Assembly: GCF_003573695.1 (NCBI RefSeq) | Contig: NW_020621603.1 | Span: forward strand, 18,587,116 to 18,651,115 | DNA length: 64,000 nt | Source of the DNA: Papaver somniferum | Lineage: Eukaryota > Streptophyta > Magnoliopsida > Ranunculales > Papaveraceae | Reading direction: 5' to 3' | Shown here: one piece after another, positions 12,433 to 24,379 of the stretch | Numbering within the stretch: position 1 is the first letter of the stretch | How the letters are laid out: each line of letters begins with the position of its first letter | Translations under genes and position numbers: made by a program | The notes under the pieces: model-generated | Seen by the model: only the letters and a program-made list of their open reading frames with translations | Told to the model about the DNA's origin: nothing | Database searches by the model: none

Positions 12433-13295
12433 GTCCTAGCAGGTACCTCAACTAACATGTTGGTCAGAGCAGTCGGAAACAATTTTTGGAACCACAAAAG
12501 GCCCAATATTTTGGTTTAAAATGGGTTTGGTTTCACAATGGGTTTTGGTTTATAAAATGTAGAGCCCAAAAATTTTTTTTTGTTTTGTTATAAAGTTGGG
12601 AGCCTAATGGATGGAATATACACCTAAAGTCCAAATTAAAAGACAAGCCCACAAAAGATAAGAAAAAGAATAATCACAAGCAATTAATACAAGCCCATAA
12701 AAGAAAAGAAAAAGAAAGAAAAAAGAAAGAAAATTAAAAATTATTACAGGCCCAAATAGAAAGAAAAGAGAAAAATTGAAAATTATTACAAGCCCATATT
12801 GATACTTAAATACAAGCCCAAATGAATTTAATGAGGCCCAGTTGGGTTATCTCATGGGTTAGGCCTACCTGAATAGCACAGCCCAGCTGTTCGGTGTTAG
12901 TTGCAAAAACCCAGTTGGGCTTGGATCGTCCTACGCGGCTTTGGTTTGTCTGAGGCCCAGTTGGGCTTTGATTCACTTCTGCAGCTTACGGAGTTTACAG
13001 CCCAGATGGGCTTTTGTTCAGTTTCTGCAGCTTCTTCAGCTTTCAGCCCTGTTGGGCTTTTGGTTCAGCAAGGCTGCAAGTGCAGCAGCAACAGCAACAC
13101 AACAGCAGCAGGAGCAGCAGCTTGGGAGAGGCTAGCAGCAGCAGCACAACGCAGCAGCAGGACAAAGCAAGCAGCAGCAGGAAGAGTAGCAGCTCCACAG
13201 CACAGTTCAGTGAGCAGCAGCAGTTCAGCAACACAACACAAGAAAGAAAGAGCAAGTGCGCCGCAACCGAGTCCCCGGCAGCGGCGCCAAAAACT
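12433..13295 (-). other. Athila 5' leader with primer binding site
   Basis: Between the 5' LTR and gag. The primer binding site is 13272-13289 (TGGCGCCGCTGCCGGGGA on the - strand), six bases from the LTR, fitting the 3' end of plant tRNA-Asp. On the + strand 12840-13060 has several copies of a short palindrome of the form GCCCAGTTGGGCTT, and 13070-13220 is rich in CAG triplets. Open frames across these CAG runs are low complexity and I do not call them genes. Confidence 0.8.
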
Positions 13296-15578
13296 TGTTG
13301 GGACTAGGAATGGTCCTAAAAATTCTACTGCAAGTGCACAGTGTCGGCAAGCAACACAAGGCAAGCACAGGTCAGTTCCACAGAGACAAGGGGGAGCAAA
13401 TTTGATCTTTCTTATTGTGAGATTTAAACAGAACCAATCATTAGCATTAAACAGCACTAATCATTAGCAGTTATTACTTCCCAATCATTACACAGAATCA
13501 TCATTTATTTTTCACTAACAACTATTAACAGAACAGGCATTAACTTCACAACCATAAGCATTTATTAATTGAGCTAGCATTAACTTCTCCACTAACTTCA
13601 AACATGATTAGTCTTAACTTCTCAATCATTAACAGTTGCTCATCATTGATCATAACTCACATTTATTTCAACCAGAAGTAACAACCCAAGCATTAAATTT
13701 CCACTAGCAATTATTATCATTCAAAGCATTGAATTCAGGTTAGCATCAGATTCAACACAATATTTATTCCTGAAGCTTTAATTATTACTACTAATCATTC
13801 TCATTAACTAAACACTAATTTCTGGAGAATTAATCATCAATCATTAATACTACTCATTAACATTAACTGAGCAACAGAATTTGAGGCAATCATTACACTA
13901 ATTCAATCATTGAGACTGAAGCAAGGTTATACAGAGAACTGAAGATGAACAAGCAAATGAGCAGGGTAAAAATTTCTGAACAGTAAGAAAGAGGTGGAGA
14001 ATCAGATGAATGGGAAACCAGGGTTGAGAATTCACCTCTCAGCCCATACTAGCATGTGTACCAATGCACTACTTCAACTTCTTTAAATGGATAAACTACC
14101 TCCAATCACTCAATCAAGGCAAGCATTAGTTGTCTGTTTAAAGCACAACTAATCAAACACAATAACAAGTAATGTAGAGTCAGTGAACATACATAGAGGG
14201 GTTCTAACTACCTAGGATGCTTGACATTCTAGGTGAAAGCAACATGTTATTCAACACAAAAATTGTATCCTACACAGTGACAATGATCATACATCAGTAG
14301 CATATCAGCACACATATTAGCATTCAGGCTAAGGGTTTCATCTTAACCCCAGTTAAGATGCTTAGTTCATAGTTAGAGAACCTAACATGATACTAAGAGG
14401 GTTATTATACATGGAGAAAAGCTACAGGGACAGAACACAGAACAAAAACCAATTGATAGAGAAAATTCTTACTGAAATTAAACTTGGGTCTCCTCCCCTC
14501 TTCTTTTACAATGTTACAGTGCACCATTTTATATCAGATACTCAACCTAATGGTGAATCCCCAAAAACAGAAAATTAGGTTTTCTGAAATACAAAAATTT
14601 GGACTTACAGATTCCCAAAATCAGCTCGACCCATGCTGTATTCTGCTATGAACTGTGAATCACCCATACTTCCTTCTGATATGAACTCAGTCACCATCAC
14701 CCTACTTCTCTCATTTCAGAACCCTAACAGTGAGTAGAGTTAATGAAATGGGTGAAATAGGGGGATGGGCTTTGTAGTCTGATGATGGAGATGGTGGTGT
14801 TGTCGGGTGTTCGTGGTATGGTGGAGCTCGAGGTCTGGTGGAGTTGCAGAGAGTTGCAGGAGATGGTGTCTCTGCAGAGGTGATGGGGAAGAAAACTGCA
14901 GAGAAAGAGAGAAGAAGTTCTCGATGGGAGGAAGAAGGGAATGTTTGGTTGGGAAGAAGATATTTGTTGCTAGGGTGTGAGGCGGGGACATCTGGTTCGA
15001 TGTTTGGCGAGCTGATCCGTAGGATGTGACGATGGTAGGTGGATCCAACGATGAGATGGGAGGCTATGGGTAGCGACCGTCGGATGGAGGAATACAACGA
15101 AATGGACGGCCCAAGATGTAGATCGGTGTTGCGATGCAGAGCGGGAGCTTCGGAGATTGATGTGCGACGATGGAGCGACCGTAGGATGCTGAGAGGCTTC
15201 AATCTGATGGCTGAAATCCGATACGGGCTTGGGTAGTGGAAATGGGTTTGAGAAAGGGTTTTGGGCCTTGGGTATGCCAGACCCATAACTTCTTTAAGAA
15301 CAATTCTTCCTTCTTGAGCCCATTTCTACCCTCTTGGTCTTGTGCACAACATTCTTCGCGGCTTCCTCGCGGCTTTTTACTCTTTTTCTGCTCTTTTTGC
15401 TCCGCAATTCATCCAGACTTTATTCATTACCTAAAAATATAAAATTAAATAAGAAAAATATTTATTCTTGAAAACAATGAAAATACAGAATATGGGATAA
15501 AATGTAGAATTAATGCACAAAAGATGAGTTAAATGCCAACAAAAATATATATAAATATGCACTATTTAGCACTCATCA
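13296..15578 (-). repeat. Athila 5' LTR
   Basis: The right-hand LTR. Since the element is on the - strand, this is the 5' LTR that should hold the promoter. It is the same length as the left LTR. The two differences I saw are T versus G near 14881 and A versus G near 15279. The transcription start cannot be placed confidently. Confidence 0.95.
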
Positions 15579-15583
15579 CTTCT
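15579..15583. repeat. Target site duplication, right copy (CTTCT)
   Basis: Exact copy of 3048-3052, immediately outside the right LTR and inside the interrupted PMD exon. Confidence 0.92.
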
Positions 15584-17447
15584 CCACCGTGGGCAATTGC
15601 CTCCGCCTCTGAGAAATTCACTTCAATTCGAGGTCCCACAGCACGACCCTCCTAAAAAAGAAATTGATGTGATAATTAAAGACGATTATACGAGTTGTAT
15701 GAGGAATATGCAAAAGAATACATACTGGTGAACCTCCTGGAGATGTCTTTCGCTTGTCACCACCAGAAATATTCCTTGGTCTGGGAAGAGAGGCACTCAT
15801 CTCAGAAGAAGGAGGATCTTTCACTAAAGGTTGGACGGACGTCACATAATCATTAAGACGCTCAAGCTGCTGATCCCAGAATTCCATGTAGCATGAAGTC
15901 ACATACATAGTTCGATCAGTACAAGGGAATCAATAAGAGCTCCCTTCATCATGTGTGTGATCTAAGCAAGTCTTAAGTTGTTCCACTGATGGTCTTCTCC
16001 TTCTGAAGGTTGGAACACATTGGTCCATACCCATCTGACGGGCGGCTCTGCCAATGTTATACTCCTCTACCGAAAAATCTCCATACGTTGCTGATATTAG
16101 ATGACCGGGAGCGCAACTCAGCATGAAAGATCTTTCTCCATCGCTCAAATCAGCACCAGATTTCAAATACTTACTTTCTCCACCATTGAAAGTCGTCAAT
16201 TGAGAAACGTGAGGAGGAACCACCACCCAAGGACGGAAGTTGAACTCAGACTCGTCATCTAATACGTCAATGAAGTGTGTCTTTGACTGAATTTGCTTCG
16301 TAGACCAGTGCATAATCCTAGCGTTGTCTTTCTCATGGTAGATATGTCGAGCATCAGCAGAGTTCAGACTTTGTAAGACACTACGGGGAATGGGTGCATA
16401 GTTTCCGAAACGCTCCCACATCAGAGCTTGGAGAAACATCGTGTTGGCATAGCATTCAATCTTCATGAAGCCGTTCGAAACACTGGAGTCTACGACTAAA
16501 GAGTCCAGGTTAGAATATAAAGATCCCAAGAATAAGATACCTAGCGGAAGACGTTAACCTTGAGACAGCTTAATAGCGAAAGGAATTACAAACGGCTTCA
16601 ACAAGGTACCAACATCTCCAAACACATCCCTAGACAGCCATAAGCACAAGAAAGCAGCAATAGACAACATACCGTCGGGTTTACCAAGAGGGACGTCTCA
16701 TGGCCACTAATGTGTCAACCAATGAGCGTAACAACCTTTACCAAAAACCTTGTTGATTCTCCACATCTCAGTTGTTAAAGTTTTGGAAACTGCTTTCTCT
16801 TCCGCTGTCCAAAGCTCTTCAAGAAAGTTACCTGTAATTGGAAGATGCAATAAAACAACTACATCTTCCAAGGTAATAGTGAACTCTCCCCAGATGCATA
16901 TAAACGTGTGAGTTGGGATGCACCAGCGAGCAAGAAGAGCTACAATACCTCGTGCGTCATGAAAAATATACAAATCTCCAGATGTTTGAACGGCCCTGGT
17001 AATTTGTGCTCTATCCAGCATAACTCTAACACGAGGAAATCCTAGCATGCGTCTAGACCATCCCAAAAACTTCTCTAAGGGGCGTCGCTAAAGCTTGAAT
17101 TCAATCATTGAAGCCTGGAATAGTCCTTGTTCAAGAAAAAACCGAATAGCAGCACGAGGAGTCACCAATTTCTTTTGAGTGATCGTCCTGGGATTGATCA
17201 GAAGGCGATATATCGGGGACTTGAGACGATTTTCGGGCTCCGGAACTTCAAAGAATGCGTCATCTATGTTTGGGACATTCTTGACTCCAGGTGTTTCGTC
17301 TTCCTCACCAACGGAAGTCTCATCCGTGCATGTTTCCTCTATGGAGATATCATCATCTGCACACCTTTCATCTCTGGAAGCATCATTGGCTGGAGAATCA
17401 GACATCCTCGTAAAGCTGCTGTGAAATCCACACAATGTTTCAGTCAT
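15584..17447 (-). pseudogene. Plant mobile domain (PMD) gene, 5' half
   Basis: One reading frame runs from about 17447 (an ATG at about 17405 is a likely start) to a donor (gtatgt) at 15725, then resumes after an acceptor (ttttttag) at 15651 and continues into the Athila insertion. The core has the PMD signature ARWCIPTHTF followed by GEFTITLEDVVVLLHLP and ITGNF, later a block reading FLCLWLSRDVFGDVG and LPLGILFLGSLYSNLD, both typical of the family. The N-terminus is acidic (DDDISIEETCTDE). Five in-frame stops interrupt it: TAG 17088-17090, TAG 16707-16709, TGA 16698-16700, TAA 16554-16556 and TGA 15930-15932. No frameshift is needed, so decay has been by point mutation. With the 3' half the original protein would be about 900 residues. 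Related plant genes are often named serine/threonine phosphatase 7 long-form homologs because of this domain. Confidence 0.8.
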
Positions 17448-18850
17448 CCCGAATTCAATAAGATGATGGAATCATGCAAATTAAAATGCCGGTGTCTACA
17501 AATGGTAAATCTTGAACTCTTACCTCTTTCAGTTTCACTAACAATAGTGATTGCAATACAAGAGTTAACACACGAAATTAGTTCGTTCCTTGAAACCTGC
17601 AGTAACGAACAAAACTTTATTAACCTTCAAAATTTATTTTCTCATAAAATCATATACATAATTTTCATAACGTGAACATTCACACAACTGAACTGTGAAA
17701 TTTACAATAAGACATGGCTTCATCATAAATAAGTTGTCTAGTTTGAAGGTTACTCAAAACCCATGTCTTGATTTTACAAATCAATAATTAATGCAATTTG
17801 TTCATATAAATTTTCAGAATTTATCTAATAAGAAAAAATCCATGTGAATAAAATATTTCATCATGTTTCACATAAAATATGTCATGGCTACATATATATT
17901 AAAAAAAAAATCTATTTTCCTTTGTATTAGCGTTTTATTAAAAAACGAAGGTTTATGCTAGTTTTGTGAAAGCTCACACCTATTGTGATAAAATACTAAT
18001 TCTCATGAAATCTCATAAATAAAGTTTTATCACTGGGAATAAATTTACATACATAAAAATATATATGTCTATTTTCCTCGAACGAGCATTATCCTTTAAA
18101 ACAGAGTTTATTTCGGTTTTGTGAAAGCTCACATCTATTAAGGTAAAATCTTGGTTCACATGAAAGCTCATACACTAAGTTTTATCACTGGAACTAAGTC
18201 CACATATATAAAGAAATCTCTCATAAATCAGGGATTTTTAGTTTTCAAAACTAACGATCGAACGAACATATGTTTGATAAAACAAGGGTTTTTCTACAAA
18301 ACTCACATCAACATATACACATGTATAGAATTTTAACATGATGGAAGCATGAACACCTCATGAAATCAGCAAACTTTGAAAAAAAATAAAATAAATTAAC
18401 GCACCTGATGGCAACGGCCGGAAATTGACCGGCGATGATCGGAGGGCGTCGATTCCCGGCGGATTTTTTTTTTCGCTCCTACTGAGCTCGGACGTGAAGG
18501 AGATGAAGAAGGTGGTGGACGTGTGGGAGAGATAAAAAAAAAGGGATTAATTCCCTTTTATACCTAATTTTATTTCCAAAACCTAATTCCATAAGGATTT
18601 CCTTTTGGGCCCGGCCCGTGAATCCTAAACCAACCAAGGTTCCACCATCAAATCAGCGGTTCTACATCAATTTATGTTCATTGGATAATGTTCTATTATG
18701 TCACAGAGGTTTCCGCTCAAACCATGGTTTGATCATTCAGTCGAAATCCGGTAATATCTTATCTTATGACTAAGTTCAATTACTTATTCTTGTTTGTACC
18801 TGGAAAATCACCATTCAATGCTGACTGAGGAACATGACTGTTCCTCAGTA
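17448..18850. other. AT-rich spacer upstream of the PMD gene, with a tandem repeat
   Basis: No gene. From 17911 and again from 18068 a unit of about 157 bp recurs, beginning TCTATTTTCC and containing TTTTGTGAAAGCTCACA and TTTTATCACTGG, with a partial copy afterwards. Around 18400-18560 is a GC-richer stretch followed by a purine-rich run. It could hold the PMD promoter. Confidence 0.5.
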
Positions 18851-18916
18851 AGCAGGGGACTTAATGTAGATGATGGATTTTCGACAAAGAGTAGAATTGT
18901 AAAACTATACTCCAGA

Positions 18917-19225
18917 TTCGGCAACCGGATGAGTATTGAGGCTCGTGTCTCTCATCAAAGCATGAAAGCTCATGTCATAAAATCTCTGACTGAGAAGGTT
19001 GTCTCTCAGAGTGCATGTAGATGTGTAGTCTCTCAGCTGAGGCCACGACACATCTCAGGAATACTGAGCAATTTCAGTAATTACTCAGTATCCGGGAATC
19101 GGATGAGTATCGAGCCTCATGTCTCTATGCATGAAAGCTCATACCACCTCTGATGGAGAAAGTCTCTCAGAGAAGATGTAGATGTGTAGTCTCTCAGATG
19201 AGGCCACGACACATCTCATACTATA
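18917..19225. repeat. Direct repeat, two units of about 150-175 bp
   Basis: Each unit contains CCGGATGAGTAT or TCGGATGAGTAT, CATGAAAGCTCAT, GTAGATGTGTAGTCTCTCAG and GAGGCCACGACACATCTCA. The units start near 18917 and 19094. Confidence 0.7.
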
Positions 19226-19427
19226 TAGAATCGAAAGATTCGGCGGCTCCTAGACAGCATATCTGCTAGTATAGAGCGACAACGTCTTCGGGACGTAACC
19301 AAGTTTTCCCCGACTATGCAAGAGGAATATGACACTCCAACAAGTTCATATTGCTCAACTCTCAGATAATTAATGCTCCTAGACATGAATCCCTTCTAGT
19401 ATAGAGCCAGCAATTAATTATCTTAAA

Positions 19428-19530
19428 TCGTCTGAATATCCAGCAATTCTACGAGCCATCGCCTGAATATCCAGCAATATCCTACGAGTTTTCAATTAAT
19501 CGCCTGAATATCCAGCAATATTCTACGATT
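19428..19530. repeat. Short tandem repeat, three units
   Basis: CTGAATATCCAGCAAT followed by a CTACGA-like tail occurs three times, spaced by about 26 and 45 bp. Confidence 0.7.
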
Positions 19531-19779
19531 CCTCGTTATATTTCGTTACTTCAATCTGTGGTTCTTCCTAGCAGAATTCCACAGGTTAGTAATAAATATT
19601 CAACGAAACAGGCATCTGAGCATCGAATAAGCCCTGACAAAAATGGTGCAAGTGTAATTAGCAGATAATGCACAGACCAGCATTTTGAATGCACGAACGA
19701 GCATTTCAAAAATACGAATGAACGAGGAACCTATGCAAAATAAGAAGGGAAAAAATATAATAATAAAATATTAAGCAAA

Positions 19780-20760
19780 AGCACCAGGGACTAGGCTCAC
19801 CAGCCGGCCAGTCATGCCGTGACTAGTCCCGCGCCCAATTTTATATTTTATCATATTTTTACTATTTTCACGATCTCATGAAAATCCTCTTGTTCGAGCA
19901 AATTTCCTTTATTTCAAAGAAATTATCTAAATCACATGATTTTATCAAAAATAATAAAATTAGGGAAAGGTGTCGCGGGACCGAGCACCAGCCGGCCATG
20001 TATTGGTCGTGGCCGGTCCCACACCTTAGTCCCATTATTTTATTATTTCTTCTCAAATTATGAAAATTCCTTGATTTTATGAATTTTCCCTAAAATCATG
20101 ATAATTACCTAATTTCATGTATTTTTATTTCATGATTTTATCAAAAATAATAAAATTAGAGAAAGGTGTCGCGGGAGCGCCGGCCGGCCGGTCATGCCTT
20201 GGCCGTGGCCGGTCCCAAATTATGAAAATTCCTTGATTTTATGAATTTTTCATAAAATTACTTAATTTCATGTATTTTCTCTATAATCATGGAAAATATT
20301 AAAAAATTAGGAAAACTTGTGGGACCGGGCCCTAGCCGGTCCCACACGCCCATTATTTTATTATTATTTGGTATTTTGTTTCCTGATTTCATGTAAACTC
20401 CCTGATTTCAACAAAATATCTTGGTTTTCAACAAATCCCTTTGATTTTATGAAAATTATCTAAAATCATCAAAATTACATAAAATTGGGAAGAGTGCCTT
20501 GGGACCCGCGCCCGTTGGCCGGCCGTCCATGCCACGGCCATTGTCGGTCCCACACTCCCATTTCCCATTTTATATTTTAATTTATGTCTCTCATCTCATG
20601 GAAGTTCCCTAATTTCGCCGAACTCTCCAGTTTCATGGAATTTCCCTTAAATCAGAGAAAAATACATAAAATCACATAAAACTGGGAAAAGCAAGTGGGA
20701 CCGCGTGTCAGCCGTCCGGCCATGCCCTAGCCGTGGCCGGTCCCACACCTTGTGATTCCT
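19780..20760. repeat. Tandem array of GC-rich CCGGCC units in AT-rich spacers
   Basis: Six units at roughly 19785, 19970, 20165, 20310, 20490 and 20690. Each has a GC-rich core of about 50 bp with inverted symmetry (GGGACCG... CAGCCGGCC ... GTGGCCGGTCCCAC) set in AT-rich sequence with repeated ATGAAAATT and AAAATCAT words. The period is about 145-200 bp and copies are diverged. Confidence 0.75.
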
Positions 20761-21484
20761 TGTTTATTTATTATTTTCAGCATCTCATGTATTTTTCCCA
20801 GTTTCAGCAAAACCATGGATTTTTCATATTTTCTCCAAATGTTGCTCAAACGTGCACCAGAAAATATCAAAATTCTCAGGACTGAAGCACGGACATCATG
20901 GTGACACGTGCACATCCACTTCACCGACCAAGGGTGACCCTGAGGCTTGCAAACATCTGGTCCCGCGTGCTTTAATGATTTTAACCTAATTTGCTCAGCT
21001 GCTCATATTAGGTTCAAACTCTTTCCAAACAATTAGAAGTTTGCTCAAATGACCATCTACTGGTCTCACGACCATCAAGAACCGGTCCCATGACCTCTTG
21101 GTCGGTCCCTCATATTTTCCATAAAACCAGGTTTTATGATTTGTCGCTCACACGAGCATTATTTCAGTAAATGATTAAACCAACATTTAATCATTCTGTC
21201 ACCAACTGGTCCTCAAGAGACTTTGGTATTTTTGCTCATTCGAGCATCTGGGCGTAATATGGTGAACCCTTCATCCCATGTAGACGGTCTTATGTGATTT
21301 GCAATAAATTATTATCTCGGTAAAATTAGGGTTTTGAATCCAGAGCTCTGCAGAACCGTAATTCTGAGCAGATTCGAACACTCTGATAATTTTATGTTGA
21401 TTCCATGATTAAAATTCGTATTTATTTTGCTCGACCCAGCAGTCAGTAACTTAAATTAATATTTTACTTGGTCCAGCTACCAAC

Positions 21485-21615
21485 AATTCATTAAAAGAAT
21501 GTTCAAACTAGCAATATTTGCTCGAACTAGCAATATTCGCTCGAACCGGCAATATTTACTCAATTAGCAATATTCGCTCGGACTAGAAATATTTGCTCAA
21601 ATTAAAGAATGTTGG
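21485..21615. repeat. Short tandem repeat with GCTCGAACTAGCAATATT units
   Basis: Several degenerate copies of a roughly 22 bp unit (TTTGCTCGAACTAGCAATA and variants) lie head to tail. Confidence 0.65.
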
Positions 21616-22385
21616 TTCAACTATCAATATTCAACAATTTAGCAACACGGTTTTGCTCGTCTTAGGTTATGATGATACCTCGTCTCAGCAGACAGGTTAA
21701 ATTCATGAGTTTAGAAACATTTACTCACACATGTTCAACTCAGCGCTACATGGACTCATCGTCCTATAAAGTCAGCATCTGACTCCAAAATCACGATATT
21801 TCAATCGTGTCACATGGGGGGAAATTAACTAGGGTTTTGGTCTGGCGGTCTGCGGCATGTGTGTTCACCCACGATGCGAATGTGAGCAAGTCGTGCAATC
21901 AGTTGGAAGAGTCAGAAAAGTAGTGGGTGGAAAGTTAACCAAGTCTTCGCACGATGAGTAATTGGTTTTAACATGATTTCCCCATTTCCCATTCTCTGAT
22001 TCCAGCAACTGTCACACTTCATGGGATCATGGTGTTTTCAACTACGGCATTATAAAATGTCTCTGAATCCTGATTGAAAAGACAGAAGTTTTCGAACACT
22101 CGAACAACATTCGCCAAGACGAGCAATTTCTCATCAAAGTTCATACAGACAATCTTTCGTCTACACGAACTCACAAAAATTACTCTCAATTGAGGAAAAT
22201 TCAATCATTCAGAGCATTTTCACGCTGAATTCACAACACATCTACAATCTCAGATCACCACTGATCTCACGTATTTCTCAGCTTCCCTCCTACAGATAAA
22301 CCCATCCTCTCTTGTGACCGAATTGACTCTGGAACGACCATTGTTCTTGGTTTAGGCCGGGGTCTTACAGATTGATCTCTCGAAC

Positions 22386-23592
22386 TTAAAGCACTCCCTT
22401 CTTGCAGTACATCTGTGTAAGGTTCAACATTTCGCTCGGTTTAAGGAGTCTCCACACGGTCGACTCTTCAATTTCGTAAAAGCCAGCAAATCGTTTTTCC
22501 CCACGCACACATCCAAGAACTTCTTTACCCCTAAAGGAAGACACAAAGTCCTGAATCATCCTAAACCCATTAGAGTAAAACAGATAAGGAAACCCTAAGC
22601 AAACATTTCGTAAGAAGTCAAGGAAATAAAATATGTGCGGAAAAGGAAGATGCTTTGATCCATTCACCAAGCAAGACCAGGGAGATCACACATCAGGAGC
22701 ATATGCAGGTCCGTGGTATTCCATTATGACATTATTTCTTTTATCATAAAGAATCACATACATATGAAGGCACACCATTGTGCCTGAAAAGGTTCAGATG
22801 TAATCTTAACAAAGGATTATAACATAAAAACATTTATTCAAGCAAGCAAACAAATGATCCTGGACTCAGCCGCCACTGAGTACAAGGAAGATGTTTATGA
22901 ATTACGGGAATGTATTTAAAGAGAAAGAAAAGAAAAAGCCTAGCCGTCAACAAGGTCGACCGCGTCAGCACCACTACTAGGTCATGTTTCAACACCATCA
23001 CCTTCATGAGCCGTTACTGCTTGTTCCTTCGGATCTTCCTCAGCTTCCGCTTCAGATGTTTCTACAGCAGCATTATCCACCCCAACATCGTTAGCAGGAA
23101 CAGCTTCCATGTCTCCCTCAAAGGCCACAACAACGTTAGGGATTGTGTTGATTTCTTTCAAACGCTCAGGTTCATCTGTGTCAGAATCAAGGATTATCAC
23201 ACCGTCGTGGATTGGATAATCACATTTATCTTCACCAAGATGTCGTTTGTGTTCAACCCTCCGCTTCTTTAACCGTACTGCAAACCTCTATGCCCTTGCG
23301 CTCACTGGTGCTTGCAACGCTTCATCACGCCTCTATTGCTTCTTCATGTCGATTGCAGCTGAAAGGGCACAGATACGTCCCATGACAATACACAGGTAGC
23401 ACGACCGACTTCGCGAAGTGGGAGATCGATTTTAGCCGTTACTTCTTCGTGCGCATCAGCTCCGGGCATTTCGACTTCGAAACTTTTTTCTGGAGAAGTT
23501 ACGGAATGGTCATCGCCCACCGCTTCCATGATAAGCTGCAAAGAAGAAGAAGTTATGAGCACATAAAAAATGTGTATATCATCATCAATCAA
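22386..23592 (-). pseudogene. Acidic coding debris between the two LTR-like blocks
   Basis: Three - strand open stretches (23592-23344, 23200-22982, 22670-22386) in a 1.6 kb segment between blocks L and R. The first contains a plausible acceptor (tttgcag) followed by LIMEAVGDD; the second is acidic (SEAEAEEDPKEQ). Their placement and composition recall the acidic exons of the PMD gene (DDVIMEMES, EPEPEIAEA), so this may be a diverged second copy of the antisense gene. I see no PMD core motif here, and no function can be assigned. Confidence 0.35.
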
Positions 23593-24379
23593 TCATAAGA
23601 TCAGATAAGTGCGCAGAACTACCTGGATATACGACTATGGATGAGAAGAATCCTTGGAATTTATATCTCGCAAGTCAACAGAATCCCAGGATAAAAGAAG
23701 TCTTTACTGGCCACCTATAAAGGCTACTGATTCGTAATAATGATCAACGAGGCTTATCGTATATATATGGGAAAAGCTTTTGTGCAACGAAGGAGAGTAC
23801 ACCCAGTTTAATAAGTGGGCCAAGATCTGTCCAGATGTACATGGAGGAAACCAAAAGCGACTCGTCTAACCAAGTCATGCCTCCTTCATGACCCTAATCA
23901 AGACTTCCAGGACATCACCTGACGATCTATGCGGTAAATATGTATTTACTTTACTTTAGATTAATTGTTTCAGCATACAAAATTTTCACCATCTCATGCC
24001 TACCCCACAATAGTGTAACCATTACGTGCTAGGCAGGGGACTTAATGTTGATGGTGGATTTTCGTTTAAGTCTAAAATTGTAAAATCCAAAACTATGCGC
24101 TAACATCCTGCAAAGGATTAAGCCACTGATAAAGTGGAGAATACTTCTTCACTATAAAAATTATAGCATTACCAATTAATGCATGACCAGCCTTGTATTT
24201 CCTGTACTACTCCATTCTCATTATTGGTGCGGCACGACGATTGAGTGATCGCTCTCAGTAAAGCAACACGAATCTCCAAGCATTAAATAAGGAGGCATGT
24301 ACGAAATACCCGTACATGCTACAACTCTCGGAGTGTTATACTAGCCCTATCGAGTATCTGGACTGTCCGTATCAGTCTC

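Larger units (their letters stand above)
3053..15578 (-). mobile_element. Complete Athila-type Ty3/gypsy LTR retrotransposon
   Basis: A structurally complete element of 12,526 bp, transcribed right to left. It has two 2283 bp LTRs starting TG and ending CA, a CTTCT duplication, a primer binding site of the tRNA-Asp type (TGGCGCCGCTGCCGGGGA on the - strand), a gag ORF, a gag-pol ORF and a polypurine tract (GGTTTGGGGGTATT). Reverse transcriptase, RNase H and integrase are in gypsy order and the protein resembles the Athila lineage. I found only two differences between the LTRs by eye (near 4638 and 5036), implying a recent insertion. There is no envelope-like ORF between pol and the 3' LTR. It sits inside an exon of the PMD pseudogene. 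Confidence 0.95.
18851..22440 (+). repeat. Long LTR-like block L (Tat-like gypsy)
   Basis: Shares its start (GCAGGGGACTTAATGT, then GGATTTTCG) and its end (TCTGGAACGACCATT, TTTAGGCC, CAGATTGAT, TCTCGAA, AAAGCACTCCC) with block R at 24031-26340, and a middle motif TTGGTCTGGCGGT. I infer these are diverged LTRs of one family. Exact ends and duplications are not clear. A TATAAAA lies near 22046. Blocks of internal tandem repeats are listed separately. Tat assignment is inferred from the pol remnant at 1-886. Confidence 0.5.

Noticed and set aside
12901..13467. 188-codon + strand frame and other frames across the CAG repeats
   Set aside because: Poly-Ser/Gln/Ala translation of a simple repeat, antisense to the element and spanning leader and LTR.
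19428..21615. CRISPR-like look of short repeats with spacers
   Set aside because: Repeats are degenerate and irregularly spaced in plant LTR DNA; no associated genes.
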